From DASUFI01 sp036274635 (GTDB lineage Bacteria; Planctomycetota; B15-G4): a stretch of DNA of 42,874 nt. The notes below the pieces were generated by a model that was given only the letters and a program-made list of their open reading frames with translations, did not search any database and was not told the DNA's origin. The stretch lies in contig DASUFI010000013.1 in assembly GCA_036274635.1 (NCBI GenBank), positions 1-42,874 of the forward strand, given 5' to 3'. This document shows, in pieces, positions 17,332 to 24,510 of this stretch. The translations under genes were made by a program, and so were the position numbers. Numbering within the stretch: position 1 is the stretch's first letter; every line of letters starts with the position of its first letter.

Positions 17332-17778
17332 CTACACGCCGAACTGCACGAGATGGTGGTGCATGTGCTTCCAGCACAGCCGGCCCCACTGCTCCGGCGA
17401 CAGCGGGCCGAACATCGGGTGCACCGCACGCGCCGAGCCGGTGCCCACGCGCTCGGCCAGCCCCGCGCACGCGGCGAGGTCGGCCTCCCACGCCACGGGG
17501 CTCGACGCGAGCATCTCCGGCGCGGTCTGGATCTTTCCTCGCGGCACGGGCAGGCCCGTGTTGACGACCATGAACTTGAGCAGCGTGCGCGACGCGAAGG
17601 TGTGCACCGGCGCGGCGGGCACGTCGCCGAGCGCCACGCGCAGGCTGTCCGCCAGGTGGCAGACCATGTGCGGAGCATCGAGCGTGCCCCAGGCCGGCCT
17701 GGCCTCGGGGCGGACGCGCCGCAGGCGCTGGAGCAGCTGCGAGCGGTCGGCCTCGTCGAGGAGGGTTCCGGTTGGCAC
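17332..17778 (-). CDS. DUF1569 (DinB-fold) protein
   Basis: 148 residues from GTG 17778, which follows GAGGAA; the frame is open further upstream, but that would overlap the preceding gene. The C-terminus GPLSPEQWGRLCWKHMHHHLVQFGV is typical of DUF1569, whose members are four-helix DinB-like proteins with histidines placed for metal binding. WGTLDAPHMVCHLADSLR supplies the conserved first-helix His. DinB-fold enzymes often use bacillithiol, mycothiol or similar thiols, but no reaction is known for this branch. Second of a three-gene unit, 10 nt after the lipoprotein stop. Confidence 0.85.
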   Translation of the reverse strand: MPTGTLLDEADRSQLLQRLRRVRPEARPAWGTLDAPHMVCHLADSLRVALGDVPAAPVHTFASRTLLKFMVVNTGLPVPRGKIQTAPEMLASSPVAWEADLAACAGLAERVGTGSARAVHPMFGPLSPEQWGRLCWKHMHHHLVQFGV

Positions 17779-17788
17779 GGCTTCCTCG

Positions 17789-18214
17789 TCAGCGCGCCGC
17801 GGCCTGCGACGCGCTCTCCATCGCCCGGTCGGCCTCGTCCGCGATCGCATCCGCGATCTCGCTCGCGAGCCAGTCGCCGAAGTTCGAGTGGCCGTAGACC
17901 CAGACCGCGAGCTGGGTCTTCCGGGTCGTCATCGCCTCCAGCTGGACCATCACGCCCAGGCCGCTCGCCGAGGTCCCGTGGAAGGACAGCTTGCCCTTCT
18001 CCACCTCCTGGCTCTCCAGCGTGACGCCGAGCTGCTCGAAGGCGGTCGGCACGCTGGGCTGGAGTTCGGTGAGCGGCTGGTCGAAGATGCGCGTGTCCTG
18101 CGGATCGAAGAAGTGCTTGTCCTGGTAGGCCGCGCAGCCGGGCAGGCCGGTGGCCAGGCACGCAGTCCACACGACGAAGGCTCCCGCGGATCGCGCGAAC
18201 GCGCCGTGCTTCAT
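17789..18214 (-). CDS. small lipoprotein (DUF3568-like)
   Basis: 141 residues with a strong Shine-Dalgarno sequence (GGAGGTGCC before ATG 18214). The N-terminus is a lipoprotein signal ending LATGLPGC, lipobox LPGC. The mature part has EQLGVTLESQEVEKGKLSFHGTSASG followed by a VQLEAMTTRKTQLAVWVYG strand, the two-strand pattern seen in small DUF3568-type lipoproteins. It starts a three-gene minus-strand unit with the DUF1569 and VOC proteins. Function unknown. Confidence 0.8.
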   Translation of the reverse strand: MKHGAFARSAGAFVVWTACLATGLPGCAAYQDKHFFDPQDTRIFDQPLTELQPSVPTAFEQLGVTLESQEVEKGKLSFHGTSASGLGVMVQLEAMTTRKTQLAVWVYGHSNFGDWLASEIADAIADEADRAMESASQAAAR

Positions 18215-18264
18215 GGCACCTCCGTCCCGGGCCATCCGCCGCTTGCCGCGCGGGACTGCGGCGC

Positions 18265-18293
18265 ACGTTACGGCAGCTGAGGATTCCGGGCAA
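18265..18293 (-). promoter_or_regulatory. promoter of lipoprotein-DUF1569-VOC unit
   Basis: On the minus strand TTGCCC (18293-18288) and TAACGT (18270-18265) are 17 nt apart, about 50 nt before ATG 18214. It is one of the few places here with a recognisable -35 element. Confidence 0.45.
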
Positions 18294-18320
18294 GTCGTCC
18301 GCCGCGTCCTGCCGCGCGAG

Positions 18321-18326
18321 TAGGCT
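18321..18326 (+). promoter_or_regulatory. -10 box TAGGCT, leaderless layout
   Basis: TAGGCT is 8 nt before ATG 18335, with CCTTCGGC between and no Shine-Dalgarno sequence. Confidence 0.4.
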
Positions 18327-18334
18327 CCTTCGGC

Positions 18335-19066
18335 ATGCCCGCCCCCTTCGACGCCCTGCGCAACCGGCGCGCCGAGCGGCTCGCCGCGACCTTCCACCCC
18401 GCCGGCACGCGCCAGCTGGCCGTCATCGCGCACGGCATCACGTCCAACAAGGACCGTCCGTACCTGATCGAGCTCGCCGATTCGCTCGCCGCCGCCGGCA
18501 CGCCCGCCCTGCGCTTCACCTTCTCGGGCCACCCCGGCTCGGAGGGCCGCTTCGAGGACGTGACCGCGAGCAAGGAGGTGGACGACCTCGGCTGCGTGCT
18601 CGACGCCGCGCAGGCTGCAGGCTTCGCGCGGGTCGCCTGCATCGGCCACAGCCTCGGCGCCGCCGTGGGCCTGCTGCGCGCGGCGCGCGACGAGCGCGTC
18701 GCCGCGCTCGTGTCGCTGGCGGGCATCGTGCACCTCGCCGGCTTCATGCAGCGGCACTTCGGCGCGCTCGCGGCGGGCGACCCCTTGCCCGGGCGGCCCG
18801 GCTTTGCCTGGGCGCCGGGGCTGGGCGCCGACGCCGCGCGCCACGGCTCGCTGCTGGTAGAGGCCGCGGCGGTGCGCGTGCCGTGGCTGCTGGTGCACGG
18901 CACGGCGGACGAGCTCGTGCCCGTGCAGGACTCGCGCGACGCGCGCGACGCCGCCGGCGGCCGGCCCCAGCTGATCGAGCTGCCGGGCATCGACCACCGC
19001 TTCACGGGCGCGAGCAGCGTCGTGGCGGCGACCGTCACGGGCTGGATCGCGGGCCTCGCACGCTGA
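18335..19066 (+). CDS. alpha/beta hydrolase
   Basis: 243 residues, single domain, no signal peptide. The nucleophile elbow GHSLGAAVG places Ser at about residue 106. HGTADELVPV carries the likely acid and the C-terminal GIDHRF the His. An oxyanion-type line HGITSNKDRPYLIELADSLA precedes the elbow, as in the serine-aminopeptidase/esterase-like branch (related to YdhS/Esterase-DLH types that handle small esters). The gene stands alone between a divergent and a convergent unit. Substrate unknown. Confidence 0.9.
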   Translation: MPAPFDALRNRRAERLAATFHPAGTRQLAVIAHGITSNKDRPYLIELADSLAAAGTPALRFTFSGHPGSEGRFEDVTASKEVDDLGCVLDAAQAAGFARVACIGHSLGAAVGLLRAARDERVAALVSLAGIVHLAGFMQRHFGALAAGDPLPGRPGFAWAPGLGADAARHGSLLVEAAAVRVPWLLVHGTADELVPVQDSRDARDAAGGRPQLIELPGIDHRFTGASSVVAATVTGWIAGLAR

Positions 19067-19141
19067 CGGCCGGGCCGGCGAGCTGCCTGGTCGCGTCCAT
19101 GCCCGTCCTCCGAGCGGCAGGCCCGGCGCGCCCCCCCCGCC

Positions 19142-20185
19142 TCAGCGGCGGTACGGCGTGGCGATCGCTCCCGCACGACGGCCAACCCACGGGCCGTAGC
19201 CCCACGAGCTGGACGCGGAGTTCGACGAGATCTGGGAGCGCATCGAGAGCAGCTCCTCGTTCGTCGGGTCCAGGGCCAGGCCGGAGTTCACGACGCCGGA
19301 GGCATCGTTGTAGGAGCCGCGCTGGTTGTAGACGCTCGCGAGCTGCACGTCCGCATTGCAGATCTGCGCGACGAGCTCCTTGTCCAGCTGGCTGACGGCC
19401 TGCGGCAGGCCCGGCGTGGTGTTGCCCGAGGACGAGACGTTCTTCAGCTCGGTGCGCCCGTCGGTGGCGCGCTGCACGGCATTCTGGAACTGCTGGATGG
19501 CCCGGCCCTGGTCGGTGCCGGCCTGCAGGCCCTCTTTCACCATGCGCTGGCTGTCCTGGTACGCGCGCTCGGCTGGCGCGAGAGCCTCCTGGATCTCGGC
19601 GCTCTGGGTGGCGCTCTGGGTGGTCTGCCGCTCCTGGCTCATGCGGGTGTGCAGCGTGTCCAGCATCTGGCTGGCCTCCTTCGCCGACGAAGACTGCGGC
19701 ACCTGCGTGAGGAGCAGCGAGAGGTGCGTGGCGGCGCCCGCCTGGTCGCCCGTCTTGAGGTTTTCCTGGGCCTCAGCCAGCAGCGCGCTGCCGGTGTCGT
19801 TGCGGAGCGCCTCCATCCTGGAGTTGAACTGGCTCTCCAGCGTCGCGTCGTCCTCCACCGCCTGGTGGTAGTGGCGCTTGGCGTTGGCCCACAGCCCGGC
19901 GGCCGCGGCCTCGTCGCCCAGCTTCATCTGGCCCTTGCCGTCGGTGAGGGCGATGCGGCCGAGGTCGACCTGGTAGACGGACTCGGGCGACATGTCCGCG
20001 CAGGGCAGGCCGAGCTCCAGGCCCTCCGTCGTGCGGAACATCACCTGCTTGCCGTCGTCCGAGATGACGCGGCCCTGGTAGACGTCGCCGGACTTCATCG
20101 TGATCACGGCATCCTGCGCGGACGCCGCGGCAGGAAGCGCCAGGCTCACGGCGAGGACCAGCAAGGCGATCGAGTTGCTGCGCAT
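19142..20185 (-). CDS. exported protein of unknown function with helical repeats
   Basis: 347 residues. The signal peptide is MRSNSIALLVLAVSLALPAAASAQ. The mature N-terminus, ITMKSGDVYQGRVISDDGKQ followed by VMFRTTEGLELGLPCADM, is an SH3-like beta segment often seen at the start of exported proteins in this group. The rest is mostly helical, rich in Ala, Gln and Glu, with tetratricopeptide-like pairs (AAGLWANAKRHYHQAVEDDA, LAEAQENLKTGDQAGAATHL). The C-terminus ends SSWGYGPWVGRRAGAIATPY. The start lies 2 nt after the stop of the Cys-rich lipoprotein, so both are co-translated. No known family. Confidence 0.8.
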   Translation of the reverse strand: MRSNSIALLVLAVSLALPAAASAQDAVITMKSGDVYQGRVISDDGKQVMFRTTEGLELGLPCADMSPESVYQVDLGRIALTDGKGQMKLGDEAAAAGLWANAKRHYHQAVEDDATLESQFNSRMEALRNDTGSALLAEAQENLKTGDQAGAATHLSLLLTQVPQSSSAKEASQMLDTLHTRMSQERQTTQSATQSAEIQEALAPAERAYQDSQRMVKEGLQAGTDQGRAIQQFQNAVQRATDGRTELKNVSSSGNTTPGLPQAVSQLDKELVAQICNADVQLASVYNQRGSYNDASGVVNSGLALDPTNEELLSMRSQISSNSASSSWGYGPWVGRRAGAIATPYRR

Positions 20186-20187
20186 GA

Positions 20188-20418
20188 TCAGTACCCCCCT
20201 GTCGCGGGCTTGGTCACGGTGATCGGGCCACAGTGGCACTTGGGGTTGTCGGGGTTGGTCTTGCCCTGCGCGCAGATCGGGTTCTGGCAGCCGTTCACGG
20301 CGGTCGCGAGCGTGCCGCACGTGCACTTGGGCACGTGCTGGTCGTGGCTGCCGGTGGACGAGCAGGCGCCCAGGATCAGGAGACCGGCCAAGGCGACCGA
20401 GCGCGCGAGTGTTCTCAT
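20188..20418 (-). CDS. small cysteine-rich lipoprotein
   Basis: 76 residues. Signal MRTLARSVALAGLLILGAC has lipobox LGAC. Besides the lipid-bearing Cys, the mature part has KCTCGT, GCQNPIC and KCHCGP, six further Cys residues in CxC or Cx4C spacing that could bind a metal or form disulfides. It lies 18 nt after the DUF6886-like gene and 2 nt before the next gene, so it sits within a minus-strand operon. Not recognised as a named family. Confidence 0.75.
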   Translation of the reverse strand: MRTLARSVALAGLLILGACSSTGSHDQHVPKCTCGTLATAVNGCQNPICAQGKTNPDNPKCHCGPITVTKPATGGY

Positions 20419-20436
20419 CGGATGCGTGTCCCTTCG

Positions 20437-21093
20437 TCACAGCGGGTCGCCGCACTGCGCCGACCCGACAGCGGGGGCGCGACTATACCGCCGGGCGGCC
20501 CGGGGTTGTAAAGCCACGCGCCGCGCGCCGGCGGCGCCGGGCGCCGCGGCCTGACCGCCCTCCACCCCGAACTCCGCCGGATACCCGACGGCATTCCGCA
20601 GCCGCGTGCCGGAGAAGTGCAGCGTCGACCCGCGGTGGATTCGCTTCCACAGCGGCCCCAGCCGCTCGACCACGCGCAGCTCCACGCCCGCGTCGACGAT
20701 CGCGGCCACGAGGTCGGTCAGCTCCTCCACGCGCAGCGGCAGCACGGTCTGCCGGCTGACGTAGTGCCCGCTGTCCGCGTCGCGTGCCGTGAAGCTGGCG
20801 GGCGGCATCTCGTAGCGGTACAGGACGGTGCTGCGGATGCGCTGCAGCCACCCGGCCTCGACGGCGATCACGAAGCGCGGCTGCAGGCCGTGCAGCCAAC
20901 GCTCGCGGTCCTCCTCCGAGCTGCGCTCGCCCGCCCAGAAGCAGGCCCGCGGGCAGTCGCGCGGCAGGCAGTACATGGGCGCGTGCCACTCGTCGATGGC
21001 CCAGACCAGCGGCTCGGGCTGCGCGGCCGTGCGCGCGACATGCGGCTCAAAACGCACGAGGGCGGAGTCTTCCGAGAAGTGGAAGAGCCTCAC
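20437..21093 (-). CDS. DUF6886-like protein
   Basis: 218 residues from GTG 21093, whose GTGA overlaps the stop of the epimerase gene; the open frame further upstream is antisense of rfbC. The conserved opening VRLFHFSEDSALVRFEPHV and the lines EPLVWAIDEWHAPMYCLPRDCPR and LYRYEMPPASF match the DUF6886 family of uncharacterised bacterial proteins. Residues after about 185 are low-complexity Ala/Gly/Arg and may be unstructured. No reaction is known. Translational coupling to a dTDP-sugar epimerase is the only functional hint. Confidence 0.8.
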   Translation of the reverse strand: MRLFHFSEDSALVRFEPHVARTAAQPEPLVWAIDEWHAPMYCLPRDCPRACFWAGERSSEEDRERWLHGLQPRFVIAVEAGWLQRIRSTVLYRYEMPPASFTARDADSGHYVSRQTVLPLRVEELTDLVAAIVDAGVELRVVERLGPLWKRIHRGSTLHFSGTRLRNAVGYPAEFGVEGGQAAAPGAAGARRVALQPRAARRYSRAPAVGSAQCGDPL

Positions 21094-21656
21094 GCCGGAG
21101 CCTGGTGCGTGTACCTCACCAGCTTGTCCCCCACGTCCTTCAGCCTCGGCGCAGCGGCGTCCTTGGCCGACAGCACCGGCTCCTTCACCGGCCACTCCAC
21201 GCCGATGTCCGGGTCGTTCCAGATCACGGACAGCTCGCCGCCCGGATCGTAGAGGTCGGTGCACTTGTACTCGACCTCGGCGCGCTCGCTGGTGACGCAG
21301 AAGCCGTGGATGAAGCCCGCCGGCACCCAGAGCTGGCGGAAGTTGTCGTGGCTCAGCGTGACCCCCACCCACTGGCCGAAGGTGGGCGAGCCGCGGCGCG
21401 CGTCGACGGCCACGTCGAAGATCTCGCCGTGGAGCACGCGCACCAGCTTGCCCTGCGGCCGCCGCCACTGCGCGTGCAGGCCGCGCAGGGCGCCGCGCGT
21501 GCTGGCGGAGTGGTTGTCCTGCACGAAGCTCACGGCGATGCCCGCCTCGCGGAACTTCTGCGCGTGATAGGTCTCGAGGAAGAAGCCGCGCGGGTCGCGG
21601 TGCACCTGGGGCTCGACGAGGATGACGCCGGGCAGCTTCGTGGGCAGGAACTTCAC
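21090..21656 (-). CDS. rfbC: dTDP-4-dehydrorhamnose 3,5-epimerase
   Basis: 188 residues, full length for RmlC. It inverts C3 and C5 of dTDP-4-keto-6-deoxyglucose in the dTDP-L-rhamnose pathway, in the cytoplasm. The cupin core is clear: DPRGFFLETY, VQDNHSASTRGALRGLHAQ with catalytic His61, GEIFDVAVDARRGSPTFGQW, WVPAGFIHGFCV, and EYKCTDLYDPGGE with the Tyr130/Tyr136 region that supplies the acid. ATG 21656 has GGAGGTCCC upstream. No rfbA, rfbB or rfbD gene is in the window, so rhamnose synthesis must rely on distant genes, or the enzyme serves another deoxysugar. Confidence 0.95.
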   Translation of the reverse strand: MKFLPTKLPGVILVEPQVHRDPRGFFLETYHAQKFREAGIAVSFVQDNHSASTRGALRGLHAQWRRPQGKLVRVLHGEIFDVAVDARRGSPTFGQWVGVTLSHDNFRQLWVPAGFIHGFCVTSERAEVEYKCTDLYDPGGELSVIWNDPDIGVEWPVKEPVLSAKDAAAPRLKDVGDKLVRYTHQAPA

Positions 21657-21680
21657 GGGACCTCCGGCGGGCGGCGAGAG

Positions 21681-21686
21681 ACTCTA
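21681..21686 (-). promoter_or_regulatory. -10 box TAGAGT for rfbC unit
   Basis: TAGAGT on the minus strand, 24 nt before ATG 21656; the leader contains the GGAGGT ribosome site. The same 116-bp gap carries the divergent promoter at 21737-21766. Confidence 0.4.
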
Positions 21687-21736
21687 CCGGCGGCCCGCCC
21701 CCGCGGGAAGCGGCCCGTCGGCGCGGGCCCGCGCCG

Positions 21737-21766
21737 TTGACCTCCGGCCCGCGCATCGGGTTCGAT
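21737..21766 (+). promoter_or_regulatory. -35/-10 promoter of membrane protein gene
   Basis: TTGACC (21737-21742) and TTCGAT (21761-21766) are 18 nt apart; the -10 box is 6 nt before GTG 21773. The -35 match is the best in the window. Confidence 0.5.
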
Positions 21767-21772
21767 GACTCG

Positions 21773-22432
21773 GTGCCGCTCATGGGCTTCATCCGCCGCC
21801 ACATCGAGCCGGTGGACGTGCTGGACGAGGCGCTCTTCGGCCTCATCATGGCCGTGGGCTTCACCGCCGCGTGCCGCTTCGGCCTCGACGAGATGGACAG
21901 CCGCACGCTGTTCGTCAGCATCCTCGGCTGCAACCTGGCCTGGGCCCTGATCGACGGCTCGATGTACGTGATGACGACGCTGTACGAGCGCGGCCGCATC
22001 TCGCGCCTCGGCCGCAGCATCCTGCAGGCGCCCAGCGAGGCGGAGGCGCTGCGTCGCATCGGCGCCGAGCTGGACGACCGCTTCGGGCCGGTGGCCACGC
22101 CCGAGGAGCGCCAGCAGCTCAGCCGCCTGGTGCTCGGCATGCTGCCGCGCGTCACCGCCACGCGACCCCGAGTGAAGTCCGCGGACGCGCTCGGCGGGCT
22201 CGCGGTCGCGCTGGTGGTCCTGGCCGTGACCGTGCCGGTCATCGCGCCCTTCATCGTCCTCGACGACGTGAACCTGGCCGTGCGCACCGCGAACCTCGTC
22301 GCCACGGGCCTGCTGTTCGTGCTGGGCTACCGCTGGTCGCAGCACGCAGGCGGACACCCCTTGGCCGTGGGGCTGGGACTCGCGACCTTCGGGTTCATCA
22401 TGGTGCTGGTCACCCTGCTGCTGGGCGGCTGA
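21773..22432 (+). CDS. integral membrane protein, VIT1/CCC1-like topology
   Basis: 219 residues from GTG 21773; ATG 21782 is an alternative. About five membrane segments are visible: ALFGLIMAVGFTAA, TLFVSILGCNLAWALIDGSMY, LGGLAVALVVLAVTVPVIAP, TANLVATGLLFVLGY and VGLGLATFGFIMVLVTLLLG. A long acidic/basic cytoplasmic loop with ERGRISRLGRSIL and EEADALRRIGAEL-like helices separates segments two and three. The layout, with a short N-terminal helix before the first span and a large cytoplasmic loop after the second, recalls VIT1/CCC1 iron-manganese transporters, but the family metal-site residues are not clear. Best called a VIT-like membrane protein. Confidence 0.65.
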   Translation: MPLMGFIRRHIEPVDVLDEALFGLIMAVGFTAACRFGLDEMDSRTLFVSILGCNLAWALIDGSMYVMTTLYERGRISRLGRSILQAPSEAEALRRIGAELDDRFGPVATPEERQQLSRLVLGMLPRVTATRPRVKSADALGGLAVALVVLAVTVPVIAPFIVLDDVNLAVRTANLVATGLLFVLGYRWSQHAGGHPLAVGLGLATFGFIMVLVTLLLGG

Positions 22433-22465
22433 GCGCCGTCTCTGCGCCCCGGCCGCGGCGGCGCG

Positions 22466-22471
22466 TAAGAT
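22466..22471 (+). promoter_or_regulatory. -10 box TAAGAT inside an inverted repeat
   Basis: TAAGAT is 9 nt before ATG 22481. It lies in the 7-nt loop between GGCGGCGC (22457-22464) and GCGCCGCC (22472-22479), an 8-bp perfect inverted repeat that could be an operator or simply GC-rich chance. Confidence 0.4.
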
Positions 22472-22480
22472 GCGCCGCCC

Positions 22481-22903
22481 ATGCCCCACCGCCACCTCAG
22501 CCGCTTCGAGGCGCGCAGCTACGAGATCGATTCCTACCGCCACCTGAACAACGGCGTGTACCTCGCGTGGCTCGAGCACGCGCGCCTGCAGTTCCTGCAG
22601 TCGCTGGGCTTCAGCTACGACCTCTTCGCGGACCGCCAGCAGTGGATCGTGGTGGCGCGCACGGAGGTGGACTTCCGCGCGCCGCTGCACGCGGGCGACG
22701 TGGTCGAGATCTCCACCGAGGTCGTCGCGCTCGGCCGCAGCAGCGTGCGGTTCCGGCAGGTGATGAGGCGGCTCGTCGACGGCGCGCCGCAGGAGGCACC
22801 AGCCTGCGAGGCGCTCACGGTCATGGTCTTCAGCGGCGCCGCGGGCCGCTCGATCCCCATCCCCGAGGACTTCCGCGCGGCGCTGGGCAGCCTGCCCGGC
22901 TGA
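22481..22903 (+). CDS. acyl-CoA thioesterase, hotdog fold (4HBT/YbgC-type)
   Basis: 140 residues. The active-site line YEIDSYRHLNNGVYLAWLEHAR has Asp17, the catalytic acid of 4-hydroxybenzoyl-CoA-thioesterase-like enzymes, followed by the helix that packs into the hotdog. VARTEVDFRAPLHAGDVVEI and SSVRFRQVMRRL are the usual strand lines. It should cleave an acyl-CoA or acyl-carrier thioester in the cytoplasm; the substrate is not defined. No pathway gene is adjacent. Confidence 0.9.
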   Translation: MPHRHLSRFEARSYEIDSYRHLNNGVYLAWLEHARLQFLQSLGFSYDLFADRQQWIVVARTEVDFRAPLHAGDVVEISTEVVALGRSSVRFRQVMRRLVDGAPQEAPACEALTVMVFSGAAGRSIPIPEDFRAALGSLPG

Positions 22904-22952
22904 GCCTCTCGTGCCACCGCCGCGCCACCGTGCGCGTCGCGCCAGGAAAGCC

Positions 22953-22958
22953 TAGGCT
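22953..22958 (+). promoter_or_regulatory. -10 box TAGGCT of the Cys-rich lipoprotein gene
   Basis: TAGGCT is 29 nt before ATG 22988; the leader contains GAGGGAGACCC, a good ribosome site, so this gene is not leaderless. Confidence 0.4.
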
Positions 22959-22987
22959 GTCGCCTCACGACCCGAGGGAGACCCGTC

Positions 22988-23236
22988 ATGCGCACGTCGC
23001 TCAAGCTGCTCGCCGTCAGCAGCCTGCTCCTGCCCGGCTGCATCCTCGTCACCGGCGATGCTTCGCCCGGCAGCAGCCACAGCAGGTCGTCGCTCGAGCA
23101 GCGCGTCGCCACGCTCGAGCACCAGCTGCACGAGATGCAGGAGTGCTGCGAGAAGTCCGCCTGCAAGTGCATGGACGAGGAGGGCGAGGAGAAGGACGAG
23201 GCCGAGGAGCACGCCGAGCACGCGGGCGCGCACTGA
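22988..23236 (+). CDS. small lipoprotein with coiled coil and Cys-rich acidic tail
   Basis: 82 residues. Signal MRTSLKLLAVSSLLLPGC has lipobox LPGC. A short coiled coil (SLEQRVATLEHQLHEMQE) is followed by CCEKSACKCM, with CC and CxC motifs, and then an acidic His-rich end (EEHAEHAGAH). The Cys and His content would suit metal binding, but this is inference. Strong ribosome site. Ends at a convergent hairpin with the next gene. Confidence 0.7.
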   Translation: MRTSLKLLAVSSLLLPGCILVTGDASPGSSHSRSSLEQRVATLEHQLHEMQECCEKSACKCMDEEGEEKDEAEEHAEHAGAH

Positions 23237-23237
23237 C

Positions 23238-23293
23238 GAACAGAGCCGGCGCGGCGCCCCCCTCGGGCTGACCGCGCCGGCCCGTCCCTGTTC
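23238..23293. terminator. bidirectional hairpin between convergent genes
   Basis: GCCGGCGCGG (23245-23254) pairs perfectly with CCGCGCCGGC (23272-23281); outer GAACAG (23238-23243) pairs with CTGTTC (23288-23293). It fills most of the 64-bp gap between the stops at 23236 and 23301. No T-tract. Confidence 0.6.
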
Positions 23294-23300
23294 GCGTCGT

Positions 23301-24221
23301 TCAGCGCGCGCGCGGCGTGGACGACTCCACCGTGAGGCCCGTGGCCTGCGGCGCGCCGATCTCCACCACCGGCGCCGCCGGCGCCGCGGGCGCGGCCGGC
23401 TCCTGGCCCAGCTGCAGCCGCGCGACGTCCTCGTAGTCAAGCCGCTCCTGGTCCGAGGACAGCATGGCCAGCTGCGACTCCTGCTTGCTGCGGACCTCGG
23501 CCATGTGCGTCTGGATCTGCGCCAGGCTCCCGCCTTCGTAGCGGCTGCACTCGTCCATCGTCTTCTGCCGCCGCTCCATGAGCTCGATGAGGCGGTCGTT
23601 GCGCGCGATGGCGTCCACCTGCCGGTCCATCTGCCAGATCTGCGCGCGGAAGTCGGCCCGCTCGGTCTCCAGCTGCCCCAGCAGCTGCTCCAGCCGCTCG
23701 CGCTGCTGCCCGAGGTACTCGAGGTCGCGCGCGGCGTCGGTCGAGCGCGTCGCGTAGGCCGTGCGCGTCTGGCCGATGCGCTGGGCGCGCGCCATGGCCT
23801 CGTCCATCGAGAGCGAGTCGTCCGCGAAACGCACCGCGATCACGGTGCCGGGCGCGGCCTCCTGGCGCGCCGCCTGCGCCTGCGCGATGAGCGGCTTGAG
23901 CGACGAGAGATCGGCGTCCGCCAGCTGCACCACCTTGTCGGACACCGCGCGGTCACGCTCCACCTGGCGCTGCTGCTCCTGCAGCTGGGCCAGGTCGCCG
24001 CGCAGCCCGGAGATGCGCTCGGGGTACTGCTCCTCGAGGTCGCGCAGCTGCGTGCGCAGCGACGACGGATCGTCGATGGCCTCGTCCACCTTGTCGTTCA
24101 CGGCGGTGCGCAGCGACTGGAAGAGCGCCGAGGTGCGCGCCGGGCCGGCGATGAGCACGGCGCCCCCGGCGATCACGGCCGTCACCACGCCCACGCGCAC
24201 GATGGTCTTGAACACTCCCAT
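23301..24221 (-). CDS. membrane-anchored long coiled-coil protein
   Basis: 306 residues. ATG 24221 has AAAGGA upstream; an earlier in-frame ATG would add a Pro/Arg-rich stretch without a ribosome site. Residues 4-26 (FKTIVRVGVVTAVIAGGAVLIAG in part) make one membrane anchor. From about 40 to 265 the sequence is highly helical with heptad-like Leu/Gln/Glu (LEEQYPERISGLRGDLAQLQ, LGQQRERLEQLLGQLETERA), so it likely forms a long rod. A PAAP repeat near the C-terminus leads to a short tail. No family is recognised. It is divergent from the sigma-factor gene across 289 bp. Confidence 0.75.
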   Translation of the reverse strand: MGVFKTIVRVGVVTAVIAGGAVLIAGPARTSALFQSLRTAVNDKVDEAIDDPSSLRTQLRDLEEQYPERISGLRGDLAQLQEQQRQVERDRAVSDKVVQLADADLSSLKPLIAQAQAARQEAAPGTVIAVRFADDSLSMDEAMARAQRIGQTRTAYATRSTDAARDLEYLGQQRERLEQLLGQLETERADFRAQIWQMDRQVDAIARNDRLIELMERRQKTMDECSRYEGGSLAQIQTHMAEVRSKQESQLAMLSSDQERLDYEDVARLQLGQEPAAPAAPAAPVVEIGAPQATGLTVESSTPRAR

Positions 24222-24371
24222 GGCTCTCGTCCTTTCAGGCGTCCCGCCCACCGGGGGCGGGCGCGGGGCCCGGATGGCCCGCACGGCGGCGGGCGACGCA
24301 GCCTTGTTGGGAGGCGCAGGCGGGCGCTTTCACGACGGCCAGGTGCCGCGGCCGCGGGGACCCCGCCGCGT

Positions 24372-24408
24372 GCGTCCAGGAGCAACTCCGTGATGAACTC
24401 CTGGACGC
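24372..24408. promoter_or_regulatory. 11-bp perfect inverted repeat in divergent region
   Basis: GCGTCCAGGAG (24372-24382) and CTCCTGGACGC (24398-24408) with a 15-nt loop. Neither flanking gene reads towards it, so it is not an ordinary terminator; an operator or a leader structure upstream of the sigma gene is possible. The rest of 24222-24510 shows no other clear feature. Confidence 0.45.
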
Positions 24409-24496
24409 CGACAGGGAAGGCCCGATTCGCGCGACACGACGCGCGCGGCGCCTCGGACGCCGGCTCCGTGCCGCAAGTGCCCCGCGGCCCCCCCTG

Positions 24497-24502
24497 TACA
24501 AT
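24497..24502 (+). promoter_or_regulatory. -10 box TACAAT, leaderless layout
   Basis: TACAAT, close to the sigma-70 consensus, is 8 nt before ATG 24511, with CGCCGGCG between. Confidence 0.5.
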
Positions 24503-24510
24503 CGCCGGCG

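Noticed and set aside
19069..19127. GCCGGGC/GCCCGGC inverted repeat between convergent genes
   Set aside because: Only 7 bp with a long interrupted loop; too weak to call a terminator in DNA this GC-rich.
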